From NCBI GenBank assembly GCA_963693285.1, contig OY848924.1, positions 4,791,214 to 4,855,213 on the forward strand: a stretch of DNA of 64,000 nucleotides, written 5' to 3'. Origin of the DNA: Xestospongia muta (taxonomy: Eukaryota; Porifera; Demospongiae; Haplosclerida; Petrosiidae). Position 1 is the stretch's first letter. Each line of letters opens with the position of its first letter. Position numbers and translations under genes: made by a program. A model generated the notes under the pieces. It searched no databases. It saw only the letters and a list, made by a program, of their open reading frames with translations, and was not told the DNA's origin. This document shows, in pieces, positions 45,600 to 58,000 of this stretch.

Positions 45600-45840
45600 T
45601 CACAATTTTAAAGGATCAATTTTCACATACTCAGACAAAGGCCCAAAAAAAAGATACAGAGCATTCTATAATATTATATTATAAAATACATGAACATAAT
45701 TGTAAGTAATCACAATGTCTAGGTAACTAAACAATAAATGACAAATTCTAAAGAGTAGTGTAAGACTGTAAGGTGTTTAACAGGTGTACACTATAACTTG
45801 TCATAACAATCGTGTGTACTTCCTGCTATTAACATACCAC
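45600..45840. repeat. Dispersed duplicate block, copy R3
   Basis: Third copy of the block at 28278-28640 and 29970-30325. The best-matching words are AAGGATCAATTT, ACATACTCAGACAA, AAATACATGAACA, AAATGACAAATTCTAA and CAGGTGTACACTATA. It ends where the receptor tail relic begins. Confidence 0.55.
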
Positions 45841-45844
45841 TGTA

Positions 45845-46352
45845 TAGTAGACAAAACACTCCATCAGTTCAGACTTAGAGATTATTAGTATAGGACTACT
45901 TCATACACACAATTTAGATAATATAACAATATTGTCAGCACCATTTCCATTTAGACGTCATTCACGTCTAAACTATCACCAATATCTCCTGACAAACAAC
46001 AGTCTAGAGAGCAGTGGAGATTACTAAACAAATTCACTATTCCATTTAGGCAATATTTGTTACCACTCCTATCATCATATCATCACAATATGAATTACCA
46101 ATGAAAGAATCAATGATAGACCCCCACTTACTACATGTGTCTTCCTACAAACATTATACGATAGTTACCAGTGATGGTAACCTAGACTACGAACTCAGAT
46201 ATACACAAATTGGTATACACAAAATAGTCATGGCTATATTGCTTAAAATGAACAATATACCAAAACAAAACTTATACTTCATGACAAAAGCTTATAACAA
46301 TTATAACAATGTGGATGATATATCACAAATAGACACTTACAATAAATATTAG
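45845..46352 (+). pseudogene. Relic of a receptor A-type cytoplasmic tail exon
   Basis: It aligns with receptor A 38972-39516. The clearest part (46101-46352) reads SMIDPHLLHVSSYKHYTIVT and SDGNLDYELR against SIIDPHLLHPSSYNHHTIVT and SDGSIDYELR in A, ending NVDDISQIDT against SLDDITYIDT. Frameshifts before 46100, and between YELR and the end, break it. The 3' flank to about 46900 is also copied from receptor A. No membrane or ectodomain exons accompany it. Confidence 0.85.
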
Positions 46353-47300
46353 TGACCATCGTAACAATGTCATATGATGTATATTTACCTACCTACCTAC
46401 CTAGACTTAAATGCCATAATATTCTTACTTATAACAAGTAGATAGTGCACTATAAGGTTCTTATAAAGTATATAGAAAACATACAATAGAATACACACAT
46501 GTACATATATTGTTCAGCCTCATAATATAAAAGATTGTTAAGAGGTTAGGTATAAAAAACACACTAGCTCAATGATTAGTACATGAAATCCATGTAACCA
46601 CACACTTTCAATTAATGAATGCATATTATTACTATGGAGCATCAGTATCAAAGTTCTAATATGAATTAGTAGAGTTTTTGCTAGAAAATAATTTACTTTG
46701 CAGGGACAGTCTTTCTCCAGAAGGATTGTTTAAAAGTTATTTGAAAGATGTTCCTGTTAGTTATTTTCTATAAATTATAACTCAGTCTGGATATCAAGTA
46801 TAAAATCTTAAGGCACATAATTATATGCCTGTATTTCGAACCCAAAATGGACTATTATTTTGGGTGTGCACCTTTATTAAGTCTCATTAAAATACTATAG
46901 CATCTGATAGCATTGATGTAGTAGTAAATTTGCATGCACAGGATTGTTCTGGTAGGAGGACACCAGTACCAGTGTGTCACAATTATACAAAAACATCAAG
47001 TGGATTTGTTTGTATAGGCCTAGGGCTGACAAAATACCCTTGCACACATCCTTTTTGTTTAGTATTGCCATCATTCCATCTCCCAAACATCTGGTATGAT
47101 ATATTTTGTAAGTACATTTATTACATGACCACGTGTTATAAATAAGACGTACTTAATCAGTGCCAGCACTGACTTGGAACCACTTAGTAGATAAAAATTA
47201 TTACTCTGACTTCTTATTCTTTGTCTCTTTGAGAAGAGAAGTGCTCAAACCAAGTCGATGATGACTACGAATCTTGCGATTATCTTCTCCTACTTTATGT

Positions 47301-47451
47301 AGTTAACTTGCACATTGACACACGCCCACAAATTCCAAAAGAAATTGATTATTGTCATTGTACTTTGTATGGTTTCTGAGGCTTGCTTTGCTCAACGAAG
47401 CGAAGTTCCTTCTCTCACTAATTTCTCTGGAATAACGTGGACAATTGCAGT
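47301..47451. promoter_or_regulatory. Divergent promoter remnant of cassette 2
   Basis: The interval between the METTL14 exon 1 relic and the receptor B start holds CACGCCCACA (47321-47330), the word conserved in cassettes 1 and 3. It presumably now drives only receptor B. Confidence 0.45.
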
Positions 47452-50083
47452 ATGACAACTGCTGTACAGTATCTTCAAGTTGTTATCTGCATCTTCTTAC
47501 TGTTGAATCACTTTCAACCTGTGCGAACTAGTACTCACAACTGTTACAGCGATGAAGATACATGTATGAAACTAACAACAAGAACAACAAGTAAGCATTT
47601 AGTGAACAGAATAATTATATAGACAGGCAATTACAATAATAATAATTGATTCCAACGTTTTCTCTCTCTCTCTCGTTTGTCAAGCTGAAAGAAATGAAGA
47701 TGCAAAATTGATAGTTAATTGTGGTACATCTTATGCTACTGTTAAGGTGACCCAGCTAAATACAAATGTGAACAACCTTCTCCAATTAGAGTATGTATGT
47801 ACTACACAAAATGAGGTCAGTATACAACAGTAAATTATAGTGGTAACACATCTATAGTTTTACTCATTAATACAAATTTTTTACTTCTTTCCTTAGACTT
47901 ATACCTGTATTCTTGATAATAACAATTTGAAATTCCTGCACAATGAAACGTACAACATAACAATACCTAAAGGTTCTTTTTGCCTCATACGTGGATGTAT
48001 TGAAGGTGATTGGCTCAGGTATTATTTTCTGGCCACAAACAACATCAGCTGTGACGGAAATGGTAACTTTAACTGTCATTCTTAACTTCAAACTACATTA
48101 CTTTATAGTTGATGCATGTGTTCTTTAGTAAACTATTTCATAACATTTACAGACAATGTATTTGACATGTCAGTATGACATATTTTAAACAAAACTTTTA
48201 CACTGCTATTCTTCCTCCTTAATAGTGCCAACACCAACAATTACATATACCACCAGACCCTCCTCCAGTGTTGAAATCAAAACTGAGAATTCTTATTCAA
48301 ATCAAACACTAGTTAATACATTATCAGTAACATATACTAACTCGTTGAGTGAACACACTGAATTGTATTTAGTAACAACTGTAAATACAATATTAGTGAA
48401 AGGTACTTAATGTATTATCAATGTTTTATATATAGTAGCTATCTAAGTTATTAAATTTGTATGAATTTAATAAGTAATATCAATATTATCATTATAATGT
48501 ACCTAATAATTGATGTTATTTCATTGTTTCTATTCAATATAGAGTTATCATCATCTTCAAGTCTAAAAGAACAGACGTCAATGATTACATCCAGTCGAGT
48601 TGCAGATGGTAATGGTAATCTTTCTTCGTTAAATATTAATAATGACCATTTTTGTATTTTTCATTCTTCATATCATAATGAAAAACATACTATTTTGTCA
48701 GAAATCCACACATACATGCCCATATGCTTAATAATGTGACAGAGTTATTATATTGTTCCCTAAACCATATGTATAGGGATAATACATAATACTATACTCT
48801 CATGAAAGTTATATTTTTGTAACAAGTGTCATGCCATACTATCAGTGGAAACTTGTTACCTACTACTTTCAGGATTTTTGTCATTGACCACATCTATATA
48901 TATATATATATATATAGATGTATAATTATGTATATGTATACTATTATTGTACTGATCATATACAGACAAAAAGCCTTTTTTAATCACAACAACATTGATC
49001 TCTCTATCTTTTTACACACAGGAAACTCTAGTCAAAATATTGCCAATGTTAATATTTATTTAATTGTTGGCATTCTTGTGGCCTTTATATTCACCATTAC
49101 TACATGTTTTGGAGCAGTTACAGTGTACACATTTGTATCTAAAAGAATGAAAAGGTAGAGTGAATGAACACATAAATGGGTGGATACATAAATGGTGTCA
49201 TAAATAAACAGACTAAAAATATGCTCATGAAGTATGTATCTTGATATATATAGGGCCAATAAAGAAGACTACTACATATCAAGTTATTTTGCTCGTCCTT
49301 CAATAGCTTCTGACTTTACTAATGAGGTAACCATGGCAATATTAGTATGCATATTGTAACTTAAGACATAGTCAAGTAGTTGTACATTCATGTGGTTTAT
49401 AATTATGAAATGTGAGCAGCTATTATGAAGTTACATCGTATAGTACATTGTAGAGTATGGTATGCACATTTAAAGCTTAACATACCTTGTAAGTTATCCT
49501 TAATTTATTCACACAGATGAAGGTAAAAGCATTCGAAAGTTCACCATCAATGATAACTCTATATTCACCATTTTATTACTCTGATCTGGAGGAGGCATCT
49601 TGTAATAACATCATAAACATTCCAGAATGCGTGTGTACAGGGAATGTACAAAATTATTTACAAACAGATATGATATCAACAGGACATAGTGCTACTATGC
49701 AAGATATAGCATTCAATGGTACTGATAATAACAATCAGCATAGTGAATATTTCAGTATAGATCAAACAGTTGACGAGTCATCATACATTAACTTTGAAGA
49801 AACTAGTTTAAATGTTGAAGAGAACAGACATTACAACATCTCTGACTCAAAAGCTCTTAGAACCTGTTACCTGGGCTCTGGACTATTTCATGCGCACAGC
49901 TTAGGTAATCTCCCAGTAACATCAATACCACATCCGATTAGACATCATTTAATATCAACAGTAAAACCTAATCAACACAAAGAAGACTTCAGTCTAGAAA
50001 ACACTGATGTTGGAACAAATTCACTGGTTCCATTGAGACGTTATTCCTTACAATTACCATCAGTATCTTCAAATTTATTATAA
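47452..50083 (+). CDS. Receptor B: paralogue of receptor A with shorter tail
   Basis: Eight exons: 47452-47590, 47685-47815, 47897-48062, 48226-48402, 48543-48614, 49022-49154, 49254-49326 and 49517-50083. They give 485 residues, with the same phase series as receptor A. The signal peptide is in MTTAVQYLQVVICIFLLLNH. The ectodomain has the same eight cysteines (NCYSDEDTC, LIVNC, EYVC, YTCIL, FCLIRGC, SCDG) with several N-glycosylation sequons. The Ser/Thr stalk (146-229) includes one copy of the exon that is triplicated in A. The span is about 239-262 (IYLIVGILVAFIFTITTCFG), then KRMKR. The tail shares KAFESSPSMITLYSP, QTVDESSYI and NSLVPLRRYSL with A but stops just after the last, about 90 residues shorter. 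The in-frame GTG at 47437 is not used; the ATG at 47452 matches A. Role inferred: cell-surface receptor. Confidence 0.83.
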
Positions 50084-50634
50084 TAATCATATTGTTTCAA
50101 TGGAATATTCAATGAACCACAACATGGATGTATTAACAAACAGATACACATAGTGCACATTGGGGTGTATATAAATGATCATGCCATTATTTGATATTTT
50201 AGTAAACACATAATAAGCCTTTTAGGGTCCTTTTTGTAAAAAAATATACATGTACATGAATAGCTCACAAACACATATGTGTTTTGATAGACTATATGTA
50301 TAAGTAGTTTAATATGTGAGTTATGTATTAAAGCATATTATTTATTGGTACTACTTTAGTTCATTTAAATTTGTTTACTTTTCATTTACAGACTCTTTCT
50401 TCAACTAAACCATTTTAACAATTTAAATGATTGTTCCATTATTTTTCTAAAGTTTCATTCATTAATGACATTTAGCATCTTGTATTTTTTGTATAAATTG
50501 TGACAGATTAAAGCTTTACGTGGGTGAGGGTTACCATACTTATAGTCTCACCAGGCATAGACCCTTCTGTCAGGACAATGATGTATCAAGACAATTCTCG
50601 ACCCAAGAGAACAATGACAGTTGTATTATTATAG

Positions 50635-51728
50635 TACTGACACTTTTGATCCACCTCAGTTTGTACTGGAGTTAGAATCAATGCCATACCAGGTATTATT
50701 ATAGGTAGTATTTCTTATCAGGAGAAGAGTATTTCTTTGTTTTTAATAACACATCTCTAAACGTTGAGATATTTAGTCCATTTCAAGTAAACGGTACTAG
50801 TGTCACTTTGTCAAGTAGGTAATGTCATATCTCAAGTCAGATATACAACTAGGTAAAGTGTATCATTGATTACTAACTATCTTTTAATGTTCGTCTTTTA
50901 GTTACTAACTTTAATATCTACAGTAATCATACTGGAGTAAAGTTCTTCATACATACTGATCATTACATCTTCTATAACTGTTCTGCTACTACTAAGTAAA
51001 TTTGTAATATGTTCCTTTAATGAACAACAAGAAACAATATTAGTTCTTGATTGTTATACACATACATACGTTTTGTTCCTCATATATACATGTGTGAATT
51101 TAATGTATTATTTACCCTAAATTGGTATGACTTACAATAATCATTAGCCATACATACATGAGTTATGATTTGCAATAATTAGACTAATGGATATTATTAT
51201 TTCATGTAATAACTGACTAATAGCCACACATACAGTTCTTATATTATTTATAATAACATTCCAAACTTATAACAAGTGCTTTGTAGATGAATTATGTTAT
51301 AGATAAAACAAATATGACTTGATTAAATAGCTTATCTGAGCTTCTTGCTAATATTTCATTTCAAATGTTTAGTTTGACAATAAAAAATGACATATTATAA
51401 GTACATAATTATTTTATGTCTTAACATTTAATGTAGTAATACAACTAATGAAAAGGTTTATAATATTATTCATTGATTACAATTGTTTATAAATGATGAC
51501 CATTATGTAATTGCTCTATGATGTTTATGTTTCCTTGTTTCATGTTGACATTTATGAGTACATTAATGTTTATTGTAGTGACAAGTGATAAGTCAAATAA
51601 AGTGATTATTTTTATATTTCAGATGTAGTCCTTGTGTGTCAACAGACAGTAAATGTGGACAGTGTCAGTTAGATTTTACATGTGCAGGAGATAATTCTAC
51701 TTATACTGGAGGATATCATAACAGATAA
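50635..51728 (+). pseudogene. Plexin-like PSI-domain fragment
   Basis: Exon-like segments read TFDPPQFVLELESMPYQ (50635-50692), YFFVFNNTSLNVEIFSPFQV (50730-50813), NHTGVKFFIHTDHYIFYNCS (50934-50995), and KCSPCVSTDSKCGQCQLDFT followed by CAGDN (51623-51728). NCS...C..C......C..C....C is the pattern of plexin PSI domains. The third junction fits in phase (TCTACAG acceptor). The second needs a weak acceptor at 50729. After the PSI cysteines the frame ends in TAA at 51726, with no membrane span or GAP domain. I see no start. Most likely this is a gene fragment or decayed copy; a small secreted product cannot be excluded. Confidence 0.5.
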
Positions 51729-52079
51729 GAGTAAGACCCTAATAGATAATATATTGATTTATATTTGTACTATGGGACGTTTCCAAAGAACGTTTTATCT
51801 TCAAGTTACAATCAATTTTGTGTATAAAATATTGATAAATATGACCACACCTTCTAGAATGTTAATAAATTTTCTTGCAATGCTATATACCACATCATAG
51901 CTGGGCCTAAGCTGCCATAGAATTTATAAACAACTTATATTAGAAACTGCAGCGAGGTTCGGCACTTTGGTGCCTTTCATTTGAAAAGTACGAATTTTAA
52001 ATAATTTCAATTATACAATCAAATAAGACTTTCAATATTAAGCATCAAAGAGAGTGAAGATTATTATATCATTATGACA

Positions 52080-55000
52080 TTATGATGAAAATCCACGGCC
52101 CATTATTCCTCTACCACCAACTCCCGGTAGAGTGATGTTTCCTCCACCACGTCCAACTCCTCGACCTTTAGGAGGTGGAGTCTTGGGACGAAGGCTCTCT
52201 ATCTCATCAGTTTGTTTGAGAAGAAACCCATTTTCTCCTTCAAAATAAGATGTGTATGTTTCTTTATGAAAGTTAGAACTTGAAAGATTTGGTCCAAGAG
52301 TTAACCAGCCTAGATAATAACAACAACAATAATTTACAACATTGTTTAAGTTATCTTAAGAAACTTCATGTATTGATATGTATTTTAATTTTTTATCCAT
52401 GTACAAAGTATGCACAGTACCACGTAACATAAGACCTTCTTATACCATTGGCAAACCACACGCCTAATGCTCTTAAACCATGAAGTTGCTAGATATGGTC
52501 TCACATCCATGACAACCAATGTGATATCAATTATTAAAAATACAGAAGTTGATTAGCACTAGAAATGACCTGAAAAACACACATAACAGGTATTGCTTGA
52601 ATGACAATTTGTATATAGACAGCTTCTCGGCTACCATATATTTCTTACAACATCAAATTTTGGCTCTAAGACTATATAACTAAAGATTGCAACTGCAAGG
52701 ACAGTATTATATAATAATCTTCTTACCAGGTCTAACAGTAGCATCATTGCCAAATAAATGAAGTCGTCTCTTTCCTAAACAGAAGTGTTCAATAATATGG
52801 AATATCTCTTCTGGTTTATCAATATTGCCTAGTTCAGGCTAAGGAAAAAGGAATGAAATCATGGTATTTGACTATTATCACAGTTATTTTGTCTATATAC
52901 AGTATTTATATTGTGCAAGTTCTAAGTATAAGGTGTAGAATTTAGAGTCTAACCATCAACATGTTTAAACATACAGTGCACATGGGCTAATAGCCAACAA
53001 TGGCACTATCATTCATTTTTGGTTGAAACAGCACAGCATACAGACATACCCATTGTTTATAAAATGACCTGTGAACATTATAATTTTCCAGGTAAGTTCA
53101 GTTAAGCTAAAGACTTATAACAGAATCATTATTATAAATTTATTTTACATCATATTGTCAATTTGAGGTAAAGCATTCACTACTGAAATGTAAAAAAGGG
53201 AGTTCACACAGTGTACTGTATGTATGCTATTGTATGGGCCAAATAGTTAACAAGATTTCATCCTATCATTGTTTTAGAAATTGGTGAAGTTTTGTACATC
53301 AGAGGGTCAATAGAAGCAATGACTACAATATTGGAGAATCAAGCTTCAAAGCATGATCAGCCACATCCATTGTCATATGATATTGCTAATTCGATCCATC
53401 TGTTGGTATTTGCATTGCGAGCAGATGAAGTACGTGTAGGTGGTTAATTCTGTTCATCAGTTTCGATTGTTGCATACAATAATACAACAACACAATGTAA
53501 GTGGATATATATATATACATGTAGTTATCAAGTGATCCAAATCAAATATAGGTCTGCTAGACTCCTTTCACTTGTCAGGCCATAACAAGCAGAGAAATCC
53601 CACTTTAAACTAATAATCAGTTCTATTGCATAATGCACAGCTTCACAGGAATATACATAATTTCTCTTATATTGTGCATTGTTTTGTGTACATGTAATTA
53701 TGTATATGGATTACCTCTTCAGTTATAATAATGTCAAGGTCAATATTTGCATGAATAAAATGGCCATCCTGATTACGTCGCACAGTCCCTTTGATACCCA
53801 TAAGACAATGCTCCTAAGAAAATAGACAAATAGAATAAGAATGGATGCATATATCAGTGATCTGTAAAGAAATAGTGAATAATTTAAAATGACACATACC
53901 AATAAAAGATACACACACATGTATTAAAATTAAATCTCGTTTCTCAACAATACTTTCATATACACCTTGTGATATATGGCAGAAATCCAATCATAATGTC
54001 ATCATAACAGGAATACACACAACACCACCCACAAAGTTAATATACCACTTCAGATTACAGAATGTTTTTCTATGTTATGTATATATATGTGTACATGAGT
54101 ATATCTTGTTTATATAAGACGTTGTGTTAATATGTACAAACACATAACAACCTTACCTACATGTACATGTATATGTACGTGGCTTATTAAATACATAATT
54201 AATTCTTCAAATATAGATTTTGGCATCGTACAGATTCATGTATAGGTACACTGTACCTTGGTGTGTTGAAATATTGATTTAGGCTCCATGTGTGTAGTAT
54301 TACCAGGATCACTAACATTAGTTTTCACCCAACAGATGTCCTCACAACGACGGAAGCCCCACTTTTTGAGACACTGTAGTATGGAGAAATAACACAGGTC
54401 TATTAAAAATGCATACAATATTCCTTTATCTATCCACACACACAGATGCATGCTATATGAACAGTGAAGAAACAACACATCAAACAAATCACTATAAAGG
54501 AAAACATAACAAAAACTATTAACATAAATTTATTATATCTCATACCATATGTTAATAAAACAAAGCAATTAGACCCACACACATACCACACTCTTGTAAT
54601 GCAATGCGACTACCTCAAAGCAATTAGACCCACACACATACCACACTCTTGTAATCTAATGTGACTACCTCACGTCCTAGATCTAATCCTTCACATGAAC
54701 CACACCACAAGAATACAAAGGAACGTGATGCTGCTATCTCCTCTATCTTGAGATTCATTATCTATAAGATAAAAACACAATAGATAGAAACAAAATAAAT
54801 GACATGACATTAATGTTATTAATCAGTATGGTGATATAACATTACCCCAGTTAATATTTACTATTACAAGGATGAGTGTGACTGACAATGCTTGAAGCTT
54901 CTCACCAGATTAATCTTTATTTCTAGCATTCTATAGCCATTAGTTTTCCACTGACACTGTTACTAGTTACAATCTTTGTAGTTCTAGTCACTGTTTCACT

Positions 55001-58000
55001 ATGAAGCCAGTCAGGATCTTCTGAAACAATTACAGGATGTTTTTTAATTACAGCCTTATTACATATTTTAGTGGAGTTGCAAGAAGTAATGAATTGTAGA
55101 AACTATTTCTCTTTAGAATTATTCATAGCCTGACATATAACCACTGAGTCAGGGGTCAAGGTCAAATTGGACAGAGTACATAATAATGTCAATAGAGTAA
55201 CAGTTATTAACTATACATGTATGATGTAACTTTTGTTACAAATTGCACAATATGTAAATCACAAATTATTGTAGTCACTGTGTCTAGTAGTATTTAGATC
55301 ACAGTTGTCTAATAGTAATTACATTATAATAAAAGATTATTAAGATGACAGCGATCTATATGATTATATGAGACATTGTTACATATACATGTACATGGTT
55401 TACTTATCAAAAAGGAATGCTCAAGATAGCTTTAAGTACACTGTATAATGAGTGCATGTAGTGTCATAAGAAAGACAATTGTGTATATGTAATTTATCGA
55501 GGTTGGCCCTACAATTAATAATTACATTATACTATGCTGCTTACAACATCTATTCGTGTAGTACATATAAACTGTGTATCACCAAACTTGAACTATCATA
55601 AAAAGTCATGTCCTTAATTCAGAGATCAATAACTAGAAAGCCCTCATCAATACTCTGATATTGATACCATAGTTCCCCAAGCAAGCGCCCACCCCCATAT
55701 TTTTGTCCTTAAAGGAAAATGACAATTCCCCGTGCAAGGGCCCAGCCCCATCCCACCTACCCTCTTAGATTTATGGTTATTGTGGTTATTATCATGTGTA
55801 AGGCTAGCAATTTTTGAAGTTTAGACATTATAGTTTCATAGTCTTTTGTTCCGTTTGGAATTGAAAGGTCAGCTCATAAGGAACTTCTAAACTGCCTTGC
55901 TCAATGGAGGATCTTCTCCTTTTGTCCTTGACTATACAGGATATCATTTCCACTTTGTGAAAAAAAACCAACATATCTTTGAAATTTCTTTTGGGATATG
56001 ACCAACTGTCAATTTTCCCTTCATCACAGCAACAGTGAATCTATCGAGTCCAGATAACGTTAAAGTTAATGAATTAATTATTCATACATGGGCACTTATT
56101 GGAAGCCATTTTTGAAAAATTGCGTGCAAGCGCCTACCCCTTTCAAATTCCAAACAAACTCAAGTGGCCATAGGCACTTACTCGGGGAACTACATTACTC
56201 AGAAGTGTCCTTATATAAGAAATACAATTCCATTCTGTAATAGTCTATTAAATTCTAGACACATACCTCTTCAAAATCCCATGGTTGCCATGAGAATGTG
56301 ATCCCCGATGTTTTTCTCTGATATTCTTCCAAGGGTGGGTCAATAAGAAAGACGTCAAACTTTGATCCGAGGTTATTAAGGTCAAACGTCAAAAGGTCAC
56401 ATTTGAGATACATAGGTGGTGTAGCACCTTTACGTATTTGTTCATCCTATAACAAATGAATAAAACAGTTGAATAAACTCTTTACAATTGTACACGTACA
56501 ATTACAACAATAACATTATTGTCAGAATTAAAGGAATTTTCTTTTTGAAAAAGGAAAATACATTTTAATTGATGTCATTATTTATAATGTTTCCTCCTTT
56601 AATAATTGTAAAGGTATTATGAAAAAATTCATTGTAACTAGATGTAGTTCAGAGTGAGAGTTATAAAATTATAATTATAACAAGAATATATAATTATAAA
56701 ATTGTTCTGAGATTTTAATGGCTGTTGTTGTTGAAAAAGACCGTAACATTGTTCGGTTTTAAGAATGAACTGGTCAAAGACATTTTCTTTAGTGTCACAA
56801 CTTGGACACACATTAGCCACGCCCAATTCAAACCACTCATGGTAAGATGTACTAAATATTTATTGGTGTCAGCAGTTACTTTACATGGGTTACTTTGATT
56901 TTTTGCTCTCAAAAGTAACATACAATAATAGAGTAAAATTGTTAGTGGCATATATACAGAAAGATACATATACATGTGGTTTAAACTAGTCTTAGGACCA
57001 CCTGGTATGCTGCTTGTGCCCAGTAAAAAAACAGGGTGAAATGGAACATCCTAGCACTATATATTTTATCTCACTACAGCATGTTTTATATTTATGTACA
57101 AGACTGAGTGCTATACTATAGTGGTCATGGTACCGGCAGACCATGTACAAGAAAACATGATATTTGCAGATATCACATACATATGCTCTGTATATGACTA
57201 CATCCAAGGTTTATTTAGGACATCTACATGTATGTCTTTAGTAATACTGCTTTGACAACATTAATCTTATTGTAGTATTAATGGTTAGTACGGTAGCTGT
57301 TCATGTCCTTACTTTAAGACGAATGAGTTCCTTCAGTTTGGGATATTCTTCAAACCTTTCTCGAAGTCCTATAATAAAAGGGAAGACTCTATGTAACAAG
57401 TTATAACAAGTGTTTTCCACAAGAATGCTTATTAAAAATTCATAATTGATCATACCTACAGACAACACCCATATTCACACCTTGACTTTAGCACCTTGTT
57501 TTTAAATTTATAGGCTTTCAAAAGGTTAGTTTCTTTGCATTAACTTACTAAATTCATTATGAGTAAATTGAAGTTTTGTTAAGTGTTACCTCAACTTTCA
57601 TGGGCTTAATTAAACAAATAACTGTGAATGTGGCTTCTAAAATTATAATTTAAAAATGTGCATAATACACTCTGTGGGAAATACTAGTTATAACATGTAA
57701 TTAGTTTCATATATCCAGTCACATACATGTAGTTTACAATGTAATACATGAACTCATTACTAAATAAGGATGTATAAACAGAAGTAACAATATCATGAGA
57801 TACAATACATACTGTAATCTTTTTTTAAGATAACTGACCCCACTCACTGCTACATGTAATTGTAGCAGTGAGTGGGGACAGTTATCTTACATTGTAATAC
57901 ATAATAATACAAGCAAACAGATACTGCTGCACCACAACAGTAAAGTATTAAGACATGTACTGTTAGAGACAAGGTAATGTTTAACAATTTCCTATTTATC

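Larger units (their letters stand above)
44340..47300 (-). pseudogene. METTL14 fragment (cassette copy 2)
   Basis: 44340-44960 aligns with 24380-25000 of pseudogene copy 1 and contains an exon 5 relic (about 44620-44683). That relic ends CTTGAAGTCCTATAATAAAA, as in the functional gene, but its donor is lost and its coding text reads LQESFERCTKPRKSYVSN. About 47190-47300 is an exon 1 relic matching CTCTTTGAGAAGAGAAGT and GACGACTATGA-type words. Exons 6-11 are absent. Between the relics a receptor tail relic (45845-46352) and block R3 were brought in. Confidence 0.7.

Noticed and set aside
47437..47451. GTG start for receptor B five codons upstream
   Set aside because: The ATG at 47452 corresponds to the receptor A start (MTT..), and eukaryotic GTG starts are rare.
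57826..57889. Pre-microRNA
   Set aside because: A 29-bp stem with no pairing in the flanks is short for a Drosha substrate, and no expression evidence is available; kept only as a hairpin.
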